A stretch of DNA of 64,000 nt, taken from assembly GCA_020746835.1 (NCBI GenBank), contig JAGPNK010000012.1:558001-622000 (forward strand), in the 5' to 3' direction. Made by a program: the position numbers and the translations under genes. Shown here in pieces: positions 30,955 through 42,264 of this stretch. Source of the stretch: Stachybotrys elegans (Eukaryota > Ascomycota > Sordariomycetes > Hypocreales > Stachybotryaceae). Each line of letters begins with the position of its first letter. The stretch's first letter is position 1. The notes below the pieces were generated by a model. It did not search any database. It was not told the origin of the DNA and saw only the letters and a program-made list of their open reading frames with translations.

Positions 30955-31625
30955 TAGTTGTGTTGCCCATCTCGTACTTTCACTGGGATTATATTGAAAG
31001 AAAGTCGAGGATAACCGGAATGGGTGAGTGAATTCGCATAACGAATGCAATGTATTTTGCCTCCTGCGAACAAACAAAACTCACTGGTCCCAATATAGCA
31101 TGATGGAGGTATATTCCACAAGTGTCACTGGGCCCCTCGAACATTGTGATTCTTTGTTTTGCAGCCCATGACTACTGGGAGTATACCTCGGCATCTACTA
31201 CTGCCAAGTGATAACGCGTTTTGTCACGGCCTGGACAAGTTCTATCCTTTCTTGTGTGGCAACTTGCCTCAACCGGCCTGAATCATCCATGGCCACTGCA
31301 AGCTTATTGGGTAGAGCGGCCCTATCGGGTCCAGCCAAGGATCGAGCAAGCTTTATGATTTAAATCACGTATGTCGAGACTACTAGCCGTGCCCTGGTCC
31401 GTTTCAGCTTCCGTTTCAGCTTCCGTTCGAGACCACTCACGCGCAACGGTGAGATAGGCTGGATGAAGGAAAACGCCATGCAAAACTCAGGCCCTTGATA
31501 AGTGTGGCTCGATGAAATTCTAATAGTCAGAGCATGTGAAAAAATAATGCAATCATGCAAATACAAAGGCAATCCCTCGTAACAATTTCTCTACACCTCG
31601 ATTGTCAAAGCAGCGCTCAACCATC
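30955..31625. other. Intergenic stretch, no gene seen
   Basis: 670 bp between the DAO gene and the DUF6536 gene. TTCCGTTTCAGCTTCCGTTTC is a short direct repeat near 31405-31425. It presumably contains the promoter of the downstream gene. Confidence 0.4.
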
Positions 31626-33855
31626 ATGACCTCAAAGGGAGAACTTGACGGTTCTCCGCTTATTGCTTACTCTTCCTGGAATTCCGACCAGTCAACCACA
31701 GTCTACAATCGGAAGCGCAGCTCTATATCATGGAAGAGAACAGTTTTCATAGGAGCAGTCATTACGATTTTGGTGCTTGGTGTAAACGTGGGAGTGCTTG
31801 TGTGGGTTCGGCGGACGTTTCATGTCTCGGATGGGATCGCTACGGTGTATACCGGTAAGAAATCCACGCGACGGCAACAACTTACTTCTGAATGTTCGAA
31901 TGCTAGGATATTGCAGTGAAACAAAGACAATCACCATGTGGTGCGAGCTCGCCATCAACATCATGTCGACGCTACTTCTCGGCGCCAGTAACAATTGTGC
32001 CCAACTCCTCTCAGCACCTACTCGACAAGATATCGACAAAGCCCACTCCAGAGGCAGATGGCTAGACATTGGGGTGGGTAGTGTGAGGAATCTCAGATAT
32101 ATTCCTGTCTGGCGTGGGTTTCTATGGCTCATTCTGCTTTTGAGCTCGATTCCTTTGCACCTCGCGTACGTCGAAAGGGTGACAGACTCGGCATCCATTC
32201 TTGCTTACGAATCTAAAGCTACAACTCTGTCCTCTTCGCGAATATTGCCACGAACAATTACATGGTCGCTCTTGTGGCGTCCAACTTCCTCGACGGCGGC
32301 GAGTGGACTACTCCGGCTGATACAGATTTGAGTTTTGACTGGCTGAAAGAGATGCAAAAGTCTGCAATCCGGGGGACGCTGAGCCATCTGGACAATGCCG
32401 ACTGTCTTCGCACATACGGGAATATCCAGGGCCTGTCAGACTGGCAAAACTTACTGCTGGTGGCCCCGGCATCCAGTGATAACAGGACGTTCCTCGACAG
32501 CTGGCAGCGTGAAGATCAGGCTAATACACGACCGACGGATTGGATTTGCGGTCTAGATTCGAGAGACTATGGGCCTTCAGGGCCTCCACGCTGTGATCTT
32601 GACCAAATAGTCAACGAAGCGTCAAAGTGGACGATATCACAGAACTGCACTGACAGAATCGGACCATGCACACGTTATACTTCCCGAGTTTTGTACTGCC
32701 TAGCGAAGCCCGCTCCACCTAATTGCACCGTCAAGATGAGCTTACAGCTCCTGGTTGTTGTTATTGTCTTTAATGCGGCCAAGGCTGCCTGTCTGTTGGC
32801 CACAGCCTTGACCAGCAACTTCCATCCCTTGGGAACCGTCGGCGACGCCATCAGCAACTTTCTTGAGCAACCAGATGATACGACTACTAATCTCGGGCCC
32901 ATCAGCATGGCCGTGGTCAGGGACCGCAACTGGAGGCGTCGATTTGCCCGTGGCACACAAGCTTCGTCTTGCTCCATCGACGGCCGACCTCGGAGGTGGT
33001 TGAGGGCCGCAAGTTGGGGCCGGTGGCTGGTGTCTCTGGCACTGTAAGTACAAACTCACCAGCAGGCTATTGCAGTCTACTAACTAGCAACCCGGATGTT
33101 TGGGGGCGTGGATTGGCGGTATTGTTTTATGCCGAAAGGCAATCGCGAGTATCCAAACCGAATATGCCATTGGGATGTCCTTGTTAGATGGACTTCATGG
33201 CACCCCGAGGTTCTTTGCTCAGGTGGCCTTGGAGAAGCCTCTTGTCGACAACGTGTTGTTGGCAAACACGCCTCAAGTCATTGTCAGTGTCGTATATGTC
33301 TTTTATAACCATACTCTCACTAGCATGGTCCTTGGTCACGAGTTCTCTTGCTTCGCCTCGGCGCGGAAGCCCTTGCGAGTCACACAGCCGGTTGGAAGAC
33401 AGCGGGGATCATTTTGGCTTGGAATTCCATACCGTTTCTCCATTCCAATAATGGCCTTTATGGCGCTTCTACACTGGATGGTCTCGCGGAGCCTTTTCGT
33501 CTACCAATGGAGATCTTATGACATAATGGGTGTGGAGAATTCCAATATGAGCGGTACGGTCTGTGCATTTGCGCCGGAACCCCTGATCATATCGCTTTGC
33601 TTAGGAGGATCCTTGATTCTATTATTGGTTGGGCTTTCACTTCGACGGTTGAAACCTGGTATTCCGATTGTTGGCTCTTGCTCGGTGGCAATCAGCGCTG
33701 CGGCTCACCCGAACAAGGACGAACTCGGCCCTGCAGCTTTACCATTACAGTATGGAGTTATGACGGGAGTTGAGCCAGATGAGCTGGGCCGTCGACGGGT
33801 GGGATTCTCGAGCGATCCTGTGGAACCGTTGGTTCCAGGCGAGTCTTACATCTGA
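31626..33855 (+). CDS. DUF6536-family membrane protein
   Basis: ATG at 31626 (MTSKGELDGSPLIAYSSWNS). Exon 1 ends 31854. Intron 31855-31906 (GTAAGA...GCTAG). Exon 2 ends 32165. Intron 32166-32218 (GTACGT...AAAG). Exon 3 continues to about 33044 and a GTAAGT donor. The last exon begins near 33095. The N-terminal TM segment TVFIGAVITILVLGVNVGVL, the motif GYCSETKTITMWCELAINIM (family G-D/Y-C) and RGRWLDIGVGSVRNLRYIPV are characteristic of this fungal family. At least six membrane segments follow. The exon 3/4 junction does not give a clean frame with the best donor: either GTGTCT is used or a G is missing in the GGGGG run near 33110. Function unknown. Confidence 0.75.
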
Positions 33856-34113
33856 CGCTGCATTGTCGTGGGGATGATATCACAGCTTCCTGATTGGTAA
33901 AACAACAACTGGTGTCGCACACAGCGGACAGTCTGGTTCGCATTGGAACATCATAGCAGAATATCATTTATGGCAAGATTGAGAAATGCCTTATCGAGGA
34001 TCCCTTCCATACCCAGCTTCTATATCGATCCGACAAAGGATGTACAAGTGTACCGGACGATGGAAAGGCACGACTCTTTTAAATAGCAATCCTTTTTGTA
34101 ATCCACGTCGTTC

Positions 34114-34842
34114 TCAAGGGATTTGCTGGCCGTGTGCCGGGTCTTGCGATGGGCTGACTTGGATACCCAGTGCCTTGACCTCGCGACAAAGACCCGAACG
34201 GTTTGCGCCTGAGGTGGACGGAGGAGTTCCAGAGCGGGCACGGCTGTTGTATCGCTCGGCACGGGTGAGGCGCTGGGTGGTGCTCGCTGGATTGTTGCGA
34301 TCAGCGATGGCCCGCCAGACGTGAGGAGACATGAGTCCAGGCGGTACGAGGGATGCGTACGTGTTGGAAGATGGTAGGCACTGAAGAGGCTGACTGGGCA
34401 CTCGTCTGAGATGGAGCTGGCGACTGATACCGGACGTCATTTGGAGACCAGCAGCCTTGACCTGTGGATCAATGCTGCCTTGGGCTTTCTCTTCGTCTGG
34501 CGAGATGATGACCGCCTCACTGATAACCAAGGGTGAAGGCGGTGGAACATATTGTTCTTGTATAGACGCCGTGGCAGCATGTGCCTGCTCATGCTGAGGG
34601 GAGGCTCGACGAGGTGTATCAGGTGGAGATGGGGCAGATGGTAATATATCGTCGTCTGTAGACAGCGTATGGATGCATAGAGTATGCGAGCTAGATGAAC
34701 TGGCGGGCGAGGAGTGTCGGGAACAAGGAATGATTTGCGAGTCAAGGCAGTCGTCTTCAGGCGGGAGGGTGGCTTCGTCGACACCTGGGTCATCTCTATC
34801 GATTTCCATCCAATCTGACCCAACCAAGTGAGTCGTTTGCAT
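34114..34842 (-). CDS. Hypothetical Ser/Pro-rich protein, 242 aa
   Basis: A single open frame from an ATG at 34842, with MEIDRDDPGVDEATLPPEDD close to the N-terminus. It is rich in Ser, Pro and Gln and has no domain, signal peptide or membrane segment, so it is probably disordered. It lies divergent to the DUF3716 gene 275 bp away. It may be a genuine fungal lineage-specific gene or a fortuitous frame. Confidence 0.4.
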   Translation of the reverse strand: MQTTHLVGSDWMEIDRDDPGVDEATLPPEDDCLDSQIIPCSRHSSPASSSSSHTLCIHTLSTDDDILPSAPSPPDTPRRASPQHEQAHAATASIQEQYVPPPSPLVISEAVIISPDEEKAQGSIDPQVKAAGLQMTSGISRQLHLRRVPSQPLQCLPSSNTYASLVPPGLMSPHVWRAIADRNNPASTTQRLTRAERYNSRARSGTPPSTSGANRSGLCREVKALGIQVSPSQDPAHGQQIP

Positions 34843-35116
34843 CTTGCTCGGGTAAAATGGATATCTGCCTCGCAGATGAGAAGGTAGCTACGCGGGCCGT
34901 GTAGCAGCAGATCAGTTGGGAGAGGCTGCAGTTTGTAAAGGCAGGGTGTGTGACCAAAAGACCAACGGACAAACAGTAGAATGGCTCTAAAGTTATGTGC
35001 TAGTTGTATTTTATTTCCCGGCCCACACAAAAGCATACTTCACTGTTTGCATCTTCTGCCCAAAACAACATCTCGCAACAACCACCTTTGCCCAACAATA
35101 CCACAATCCACACAAC

Positions 35117-36011
35117 ATGAGTGTTGTTGCTTCTCGACGCAAGCTAGCTTGTGTGGCGGATCTCGTTCGTCGCGAGATACATGAGAGCGAATTTAAATGC
35201 GACAAGACAACTGCCTGGAGACACCGAAGCGAGTTCTCCAAAGATCGTGGCTCCCTCGAGACAATGCTGGTTCGTCGAAACGCGTCCCATACATTCAACA
35301 GAGGACTAACTTTGACAGGTTAACGAGATGCTCGAGGTCTGGGTATGCGGAGGAATAAACATCGGCCACCTCGATGCACCAATCTACTCCCTCGTCTGTT
35401 TCCGCCCGGCATTCGACAGAGGCTGTTCTCTCTCAGAGAAACTATGGAAAGGCAAGACACCATTCGACGTCTTTTGCGAGCACATGTGGAAGCAGCCTGA
35501 TTTTGCTACCACTTTCCGAGACAAGGAAACCCGCGGAGTCTATGTTCCGGCCGAGATGTCTCATCCTCTGGGCGCTTTCTTCCAGCTTATGACCAAGCGC
35601 AAGGAGCGCATGAGCGTCTTTATGGTTGCCCTGTTTGGACAGCGAAATCCCCGGACATGCAGCCACTGCGCCACTACATACCTTCGCACAATCACGGGGG
35701 CTCGAGAACACGTTCTTTACCCCTTCAACGAGTGCATCACTCTGCCTGGGCACTTCCACGACGCCTGCGCCAACTGTATATGGGCGGCCAGTGGTGCAAC
35801 GTGCGAATATTGTAGATTCCCTGGCTACTTGACCGACGCGTCCACCCGATTCCACGAGGATATACCGTTCTATGGCAGAGAGGCTGGCGCTGTCTGGGGG
35901 GATCTAAGGAAAACACATCCTCCGCCCGCCGAGATGTTGGACAACAAGAGCGCCCCTCGACTAGTTCGGGTCGAACCATCAGATGACGTGATCTTGCCAG
36001 AGAAGCTCTAG
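35117..36011 (+). CDS. DUF3716-type zinc-binding protein, 281 aa
   Basis: Exon 1 is 35117-35269. The intron is 35270-35318 (GTTCGT, branch GACTAAC, TTTGACAG). Exon 2 is 35319-36011. The C-terminal half contains RTCSHCATTYLRTITGAREH, FNECITLPGHFHDACANCIW and ATCEYCRF: four Cys pairs in the arrangement of the fungal DUF3716 domain, likely a metal-binding fold. The N-terminus (RRKLACVADLVRREI) is basic. These proteins are expanded in Pezizomycotina and have no known function. Confidence 0.7.
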
Positions 36012-36438
36012 CATAACAGATAGGGAGGAGGGGTATAGCAAGAGGTGACATGAATGATGAATGGAAAGAATAATTACATCTCCAAAATACACAATCAGCT
36101 CGTTCAGGTGCCTTGGAACACGCCTCACGCAGCCATTGCGGCACCCTCATTGGACAAGACGTCATGAGAAAACAAACGTAACGTTGCGAAAGCCTGTGGC
36201 TATCCTATAATACCCCTCCAAGTATTGTCTTGGAAGCCAGCTGCTGCGCTCCATTTATCCCAGGCTTGGCGGGCGTGCTGACTGGTGGACGGTAGGCGGA
36301 TGGACTTGGGCATCCAATCACCCGACAAGAGGTGCAGATCGTGGGTCGTATAGAACTCTTCCAAGTGTCGATCACTTCGTGTTGTTTGTGTCAGGTCATT
36401 GCAACGCATGCATCTTCTCGTATGCAATGGCCAGCTCA

Positions 36439-36448
36439 TATATATAAA
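36439..36448 (+). promoter_or_regulatory. TATA box of the small secreted protein gene
   Basis: TATATATAAA lies about 93 bp before the ATG at 36541, a usual distance for a strongly expressed fungal gene. Confidence 0.5.
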
Positions 36449-36540
36449 CGAATAACCCGTCCATCATTCATCAGCACCAATTCATCAACACATTCCGACC
36501 AAACCTCTATATCCCATTGAACTCATTCGCTTCAATCAAA

Positions 36541-36981
36541 ATGCTCTTCACTCAGTCTCTCGTGGCCGCCTTTGCCTCCATCGCCCTGGCTGCTCCCACA
36601 AGGCTCATGACCGTCGACGAGGAGTGGACCATCGAGTCCCTGCAGCGAGTCTGCGATGAGCAGGATACCCAGTGCACTTGGACCTTTACCATCAACACCA
36701 ATACCGAGGGCGTTGAGCCTACCAGCGTCGAATACATTGTCGAGGCCTCGGGCGAGACGCCTGCCTCCCAGGCCATCGGCGGCCCGTCTGAATTTGGAGT
36801 CTTTACCGTCACTAGCACATGGAGCGACGTGTTTGGCATTGAGGATGCCTGGACAACCATGAGCGTCATCGACTTTGAGAGGGGAATCTTGGTTTATCCT
36901 GCCTACTTGGACCGGCAGGTTGCTGGCGGCGAGGTTGTTGAGCCCGACCAGGTTTACATCCCTGAGCCCATTCCTGCTTGA
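36541..36981 (+). CDS. Small secreted protein, 146 aa
   Basis: ATG at 36541 with a signal peptide MLFTQSLVAAFASIALAAPT. The mature part contains WTIESLQRVCDEQDTQCTWT with two Cys spaced C-x6-C, then FTINTNTEGVEPTSVEYIVE, and ends with VEPDQVYIPEPIPA. Small proteins of this type are common in ascomycete secretomes and of unknown function. It has only two Cys, so it is not a typical Cys-rich effector. Single exon. Confidence 0.75.
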   Translation: MLFTQSLVAAFASIALAAPTRLMTVDEEWTIESLQRVCDEQDTQCTWTFTINTNTEGVEPTSVEYIVEASGETPASQAIGGPSEFGVFTVTSTWSDVFGIEDAWTTMSVIDFERGILVYPAYLDRQVAGGEVVEPDQVYIPEPIPA

Positions 36982-37989
36982 GGTGACCAACCTTACGTGG
37001 TACGGATGGTTTCTGCAGGATTGAATTAACAAAATGTCAATGCTCCACGACTGGGGGTTAAATAGTAGAGGAAAAGTTGGCCTCATGCTTCAAAATGTAT
37101 GTCGACATCAACGGAATTAATAGAACACCCGACCAAGCCATGTCCATTCATAGCATTTGCAATGCTGGGTCGACAGCTCCATTGATTATTGTCTAGGCCG
37201 ATCGCCTCATTGTTAGCGAGTTACATAAATTCTTGTAGGAACCTATTCGAACTCTTCAAATACAAGCAATCCTCTTATCCAAACGTGAGAATAATTTGTG
37301 TCGCATTGTGAGTTGAGCTGGGTTGCGCAACATCCAGACACAGCGGCTAGGTCAGGGTAAACACGACGATTTACCCATTCGGGTCAATCATTTATCATCA
37401 AAGGTTGAGTCAAATACTTATTCCGCGACGATTGATCTCACCGCGCGATCTTGGCATCTTGGCAGGCGGAGAGAGAGGCTGACCGCGATCGCAGGCCAAT
37501 AGTGCCAAATGCGCCTTGCAACATCCATTCAAGCAGCCCACCTCGCAATCGCCTTCTCTACGCCCGTTAACAGCAGGGTTTACTCCATTGGGTGGGATAT
37601 CGACATGGGCGATCTGCAAAGTGAAACCCAAGCTAACTCAGACAAGCAGGTGAGAGGCAACTCCAACAAAAGTGCTATTCCTTCGTTGAGCCTCGGACTT
37701 TGCCCGCAAAACTTGCACCCGAGGCTCTGGCACCTCAGAATGCCTTGCTTGGTACAGCATCCACCCTCGGGAACTATTCCATGTCGCAGTGAAGCTGGCC
37801 AAATCGCTTACGGCCGGTGACCCTGGGCGTTGCTTGTTCCTCCACAATAGGCATTACATGGCCAGATTTTGTCAGTAAGCGGCTCTTGGCAGCGTCCAGC
37901 CAAGGAATGGTTGCGAGTTCTAGAAGAAGTGAAAAGGCGGCGTGTCTGCTGCCGAAAAGCTTCTCTGCACTTCACCAACCTCTCCGACA
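36982..37989. other. Intergenic stretch, no gene seen
   Basis: About 1 kb that must hold the terminator of the secreted protein gene and the promoter of the amino-acid oxidase gene. No motif recognised. Confidence 0.4.
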
Positions 37990-40334
37990 ATGAAGTGGCT
38001 CGTTGCCAGCACTCTCGCAGCCGCCTCGCTGGCCCAGCCCGTGGCCGGCGCCGTGCACATCAGGACCAATGTCGCCCTCCACTCGCGCGTGGCCAACGTC
38101 CATGTAGACTACGATGGCCCTGTTCAGGGCCGCGTGGCGTATACGTACGGCCCCTGCGATGCTGCCGACGAGCACAGCGCGGCACAAGTCGTGGCCCGGC
38201 GCGACAGCCCTGACCAGTCGCACAGGCTGGTTTGGGTCATTCCCAAGGACGCAGAGTCCGGCGGCTGTCTCTCTGCCTGGGACGGCTCAGGCTTGCTTGG
38301 ACGCAGCACGCCCCAAGTCTTTGGCGAGCGCATGTATGCCAAAAGGGCAACCGTCAGAAAGAGAGATGCCCAGGGGATCCCCATGACGAACGAGACAGGC
38401 TTCAACGTTTGGGGACCGTGGTTCGATGGGGTGTCCCTCCTCGAGAGTAGCAATAACAGCTATGTCGACGTCGAGGCCGCCAAGAACAAGGAGATTGCCA
38501 TTGTTGGTGCCGGTATGTCGGGCCTCATGACGTACCTGGTCCTCCACCAAGCGGGCATGAAGAACCTCACCATCATCGAGGGCAGCGAGCGTCTGGGCGG
38601 CCGCGTGAGGACCGAATACCTCTCTGGTGGTCCAGAAGACTACATATACCAGGAGATGGGCCCAATGCGCATCCCCCAGACGACTGTCGTTGGGAACCAG
38701 ACGTACAACATCTCAGACCAAGCCATCTTCTTCTCGCTCGTCGAAGAGCTCAACCGCCTCAACAAGGATAGCAACCCTGAACGTCTTGTCAACCTAATCC
38801 CCTTTATCCAGTACGACAACAACGCCCTCGTCTACTATCAGGGCCGCAAGATGGAAAACGGGCTGCCCCCGACTGTCGGTCAAGTGGCCGCCGACCCCTC
38901 CCTCGGCCCCCCCATCATCGAATACCCAGAGTCGGCCATCCAGCTCTCAAACCAGCTTGTGGCCTCTCTGCCCGGACAAGATTTCGTCAACACGCTCGCC
39001 CAAAACATTTGGCAAGCCCACTCCGACTTTCTCAGTGCGTTGTACCGTCAGTCATGTTGCCACGCTTACACTGTACAGAGGACCGAGGCCCGGCTGGATT
39101 GCCTGGCGACCAATGGTCGGAATTCGCATTCCTCGTCAACTACCTCAACGGTTCGGTGACGGATGCAAACGCAATTACGGGCGGTGTTGGCGAGCACTTT
39201 ATGATTGGAGCGGTATGGCCCATAACAACTCATGGCTGCAACTCTACTGACTTGGTAGCTCTACTATGCCATTCTCTTCTCTCCCTTAGGCCAAATGAAG
39301 ACGATAGACGGAGGTGAGCAAAAAATAACGTAGTAAAAGCGAAGCTAAGCTTGTTAGGAATGAATCGTCTCCCCAACGCCTTCCACCCCCTGGTCGATGG
39401 CAACGTGCAGTATGGGCAAAAGATTGAGCGGATTCAATTCAACGAAACAACAAAGCGCCTAACTCTCCAATCTCGTTCCAACTACACTGAAAAGGAATTC
39501 CACTCCAAGGAGTATGACTACGCTATCATGGCCACTCCCTTCACCGTCATTCAAAGAATGCGACTCCCTCGTAAGTCTCCCTCTTCAACAACATTCGCCC
39601 CTAACACCTCAAAGAGCTGGACTTTGTCATGCGCAACGCCATCAATTCGCTCGCCTACAGCTCAGCATGCAAGGTCGCCCTCGAGTACCGCACTCGCTTC
39701 TGGGAACACTATGACAACCCCATCTACGGGTCCTGCGCGACCGTCACTGATATCCCCGGCATCGGCTCCATCTGCTACCCTTCCTACAACCTCAATGGTA
39801 CGGGTCCCGCTGCTCTGTTGGCTTCGTACCAGACTGGTGCGCCCGGTGGTGTGGAATGGATGGGCGTGCCCGAGGAGCAGCACGTCCAATATGTTGTTGA
39901 CGCCATGGCTGAGATCCACGGTCAGGTGGCATATGATGAGTACACGGGGAAGTACTCGCGCAAGTGCTGGGACTTGGACGAGTTGTCTTCAGGCGGTTGG
40001 GCGTCTCCTAACGTTGGTAGTCACGAGACATACATGCCCGAGTATTTCAAGACGCACAGCCACGTAAGTCATCCCTCGTTTACAATACAACACTGACCAT
40101 AGATAGATGATCTTTGTCGGCGAACACACGTCGGTCACACATGCATGGATTGCGGCAGCACTGGAGAGCGGAATTCGGGGCGCTGTTCAGCTGCTTCTTG
40201 GTACGTTCAGACCTTACCTTTATAATGCCGGCACCTAACAAGCAACAGAGCTCGGTCTGGTTGATGAGGCCAAGGAGACGGTCGACAAGTGGATGGCGAG
40301 ATGGATCAGCGTGGTATGTTTCTTTTTGCTATGA
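37990..40334 (+). CDS. Secreted L-amino-acid oxidase (flavin amine oxidase family), about 691 aa
   Basis: Seven exons: 37990-39034, 39079-39212, 39259-39313, 39358-39570, 39615-40063, 40107-40200 and 40249-40334. All are joined at GT-AG sites with the frame conserved. The signal peptide is [21 protein letters not shown] roughly 170-residue N-terminal extension precedes the FAD-binding motif [20 protein letters not shown] and [12 protein letters not shown]. The C-terminal FAD motif is [20 protein letters not shown] (GG/GE-H-T-S-x-x-H-A-W), the fungal L-amino-acid oxidase signature. It oxidatively deaminates L-amino acids to keto acids, ammonia and H2O2, probably extracellularly. An alternative last intron (GTATGT...AAGCAG) would end the protein a few residues earlier. 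Confidence 0.88.
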
Positions 40335-40408
40335 CATGGCAATGCTAATTCAAGCAGTGATACAACGCAGGTTCTTGTTCGTCGGATAGTTGTCCGTTCC
40401 AGACTGCC

Positions 40409-41700
40409 TCAGTCTTGCTTACTTCGCACCTCAGCCTCGTACGCAGCGAGTAAAAATGCACCACCTCCCCTGTGGTCGTTTTGTTGAATCGGCACAGATA
40501 CGTAGTACTATAAATGTTAGCTCATTCATAACGGATCATTAATGTGTGGGAATTCCGATCTTGTGACAGGATAGGCAGTGACATGTAGGAAGCCTCCGAT
40601 GGGGTAGTATCAAACCAAGGATTAAAGTTGGCGGAAATGGGCTGTTATGCGATGTGAAAACGTACCTCAAAGGAAGCATTCGAGTTCAGCGAGCCCACCT
40701 CGACCGTACCCTCCCAGTTCAAAGTCCCATCCTCATTCTCCGTAACCCAGCGGTCCACGAGCGTCTCGAAGGCCTTGTCGGCCGTGGCCTGATACGAAGC
40801 GGGCAGGTATCCCAGCCTGACGCCCTTGAGCAGCGCATACGTAAACATGGCCGAGGCGCTGCTCTCGAGGTAATTGCGGTCGCGGCCGGGGAAGTCCATG
40901 ACAAGCCACCAGCCGCCGTCGTCAATGGACCGCTTCAGACCGTTGCCAACGCTCTGAAAGTAGCCCAGGAGCCGCTCGTACCCCGGGTGCGTCTTGGGAA
41001 AGTCGCCGAGCAAGTCGACGAGCGACACGGCATACCACCCGAGGGCCCGCGACCAGACGAGGGGCGATCGACCGTCGAAATCGTCGGCCCAGACGGCGAC
41101 CTTGCTCTCGTCATAGCCGTGGACGCGCAGGTTTGAGCTCAACCTATGCGTGCGCGAGTCAATGAGGTCGTATTGGCCGACAATATCATCCCAGGCGGTG
41201 GTGTTGTCCGCGTCAAAGAGGCTCGTCCACTTGGCGTAGAAGTTGTCGGCCATGAAGATGCCGTCCAGCCACATCTGGTTGGGATAGTTGGGCTGACGGT
41301 GCCAGAAGCCACCGAGAGGCGTCCGGGGATGGCGGTTAAGCTGGGCGCGGATACTATCCGCCGCAATCTTGAACTTGTCCTCGCCGGTCCTCTCATACCA
41401 CCAGAGGTAGTTGTTGGCGATGCGGTAGTTGTCAAGAGAGTAGTAGGTGTGGTTAAAGTCCTTGATGCTGCCATCCCCGAGGACGACGGCGTCAATCTGG
41501 TTACGGAGCCACGCCACGACGGCTTCGTCCTGCGTGTGGAGGAGGGACGCCTGGAGGCCAAAGTAGAGGGTGGCCTCGTCGTAGCCCCAGGACTGGCGCA
41601 CAGGACGCTGGATGTACGAGCTGGCCATGCGGGCGAGGACCGAGTCGACGGCCGCCGCCGCCGCAGCAGCGGTACCAACGAGGAGAATGGCAGGCTTCAT
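40409..41700 (-). CDS. GH105 unsaturated glycuronyl hydrolase, 377 aa
   Basis: Exon 1 is 41700-40666. A long intron (40665-40508, 158 nt, GTACGT...TATAG) follows, and exon 2 is 40507-40409. Exon 2 supplies the family C-terminus YYVSVPIQQNDHRGGGAFLL, which the simple open frame misses. Signal peptide MKPAILLVGTAAAAAAAVDS. The catalytic region is NYPNQMWLDGIFMADNFYAK with the conserved Asp, and SRALGWYAVSLVDLL also matches the YteR/unsaturated rhamnogalacturonyl hydrolase family. It removes unsaturated uronic acid from pectin-derived oligomers. It is convergent with the oxidase gene, with 74 bp between the stops. Confidence 0.88.
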
Positions 41701-42264
41701 GGCGCGATGGTTCCAATTGTGCTTCGGCCGGCTTGGCCAGTCTCGGCGCTCCGTGCTACTTATTTGATTGACCACATGCTGCGTCGAGCTCCCAATGGCG
41801 GAATAATGCTGTCCGAAGACATGCAGACCATCTCCACCCGGCAAGACATGTCGGCCTCGTCTCGGTGGACCCGGCAACGATCTCGACTCATCCCCTGTGG
41901 ATAAGCATCTCCAATTTCCAACTGACATGGGTAGCTGAGCTGAAATTTGTGCCAATATCGTGACGGGCTGTGATTGGCTGAATTACACGAGCAGCCGTCC
42001 AGCCAATAGCATTACATGCCGCCCATGCATCTCGCAACTTGGTGACGAGTTGGTGCATCTCGTCTGACCGACTTTCCAGCCATAATGGCAATGCGGTTTA
42101 CTATTGAACAAGCGGTCTAGGCTCTGGCCGTGCTGCCATCACCATCTAGAGTTTGTGGCTGCCGTCGTCTAGTTAACACCTGAGCCTGTCAAATGCAGTA
42201 GAATGGGAAGATTACAGACATGTTGGATTTTGTTATTGGGCGTAGAATGCAGAAATGAATGTTA

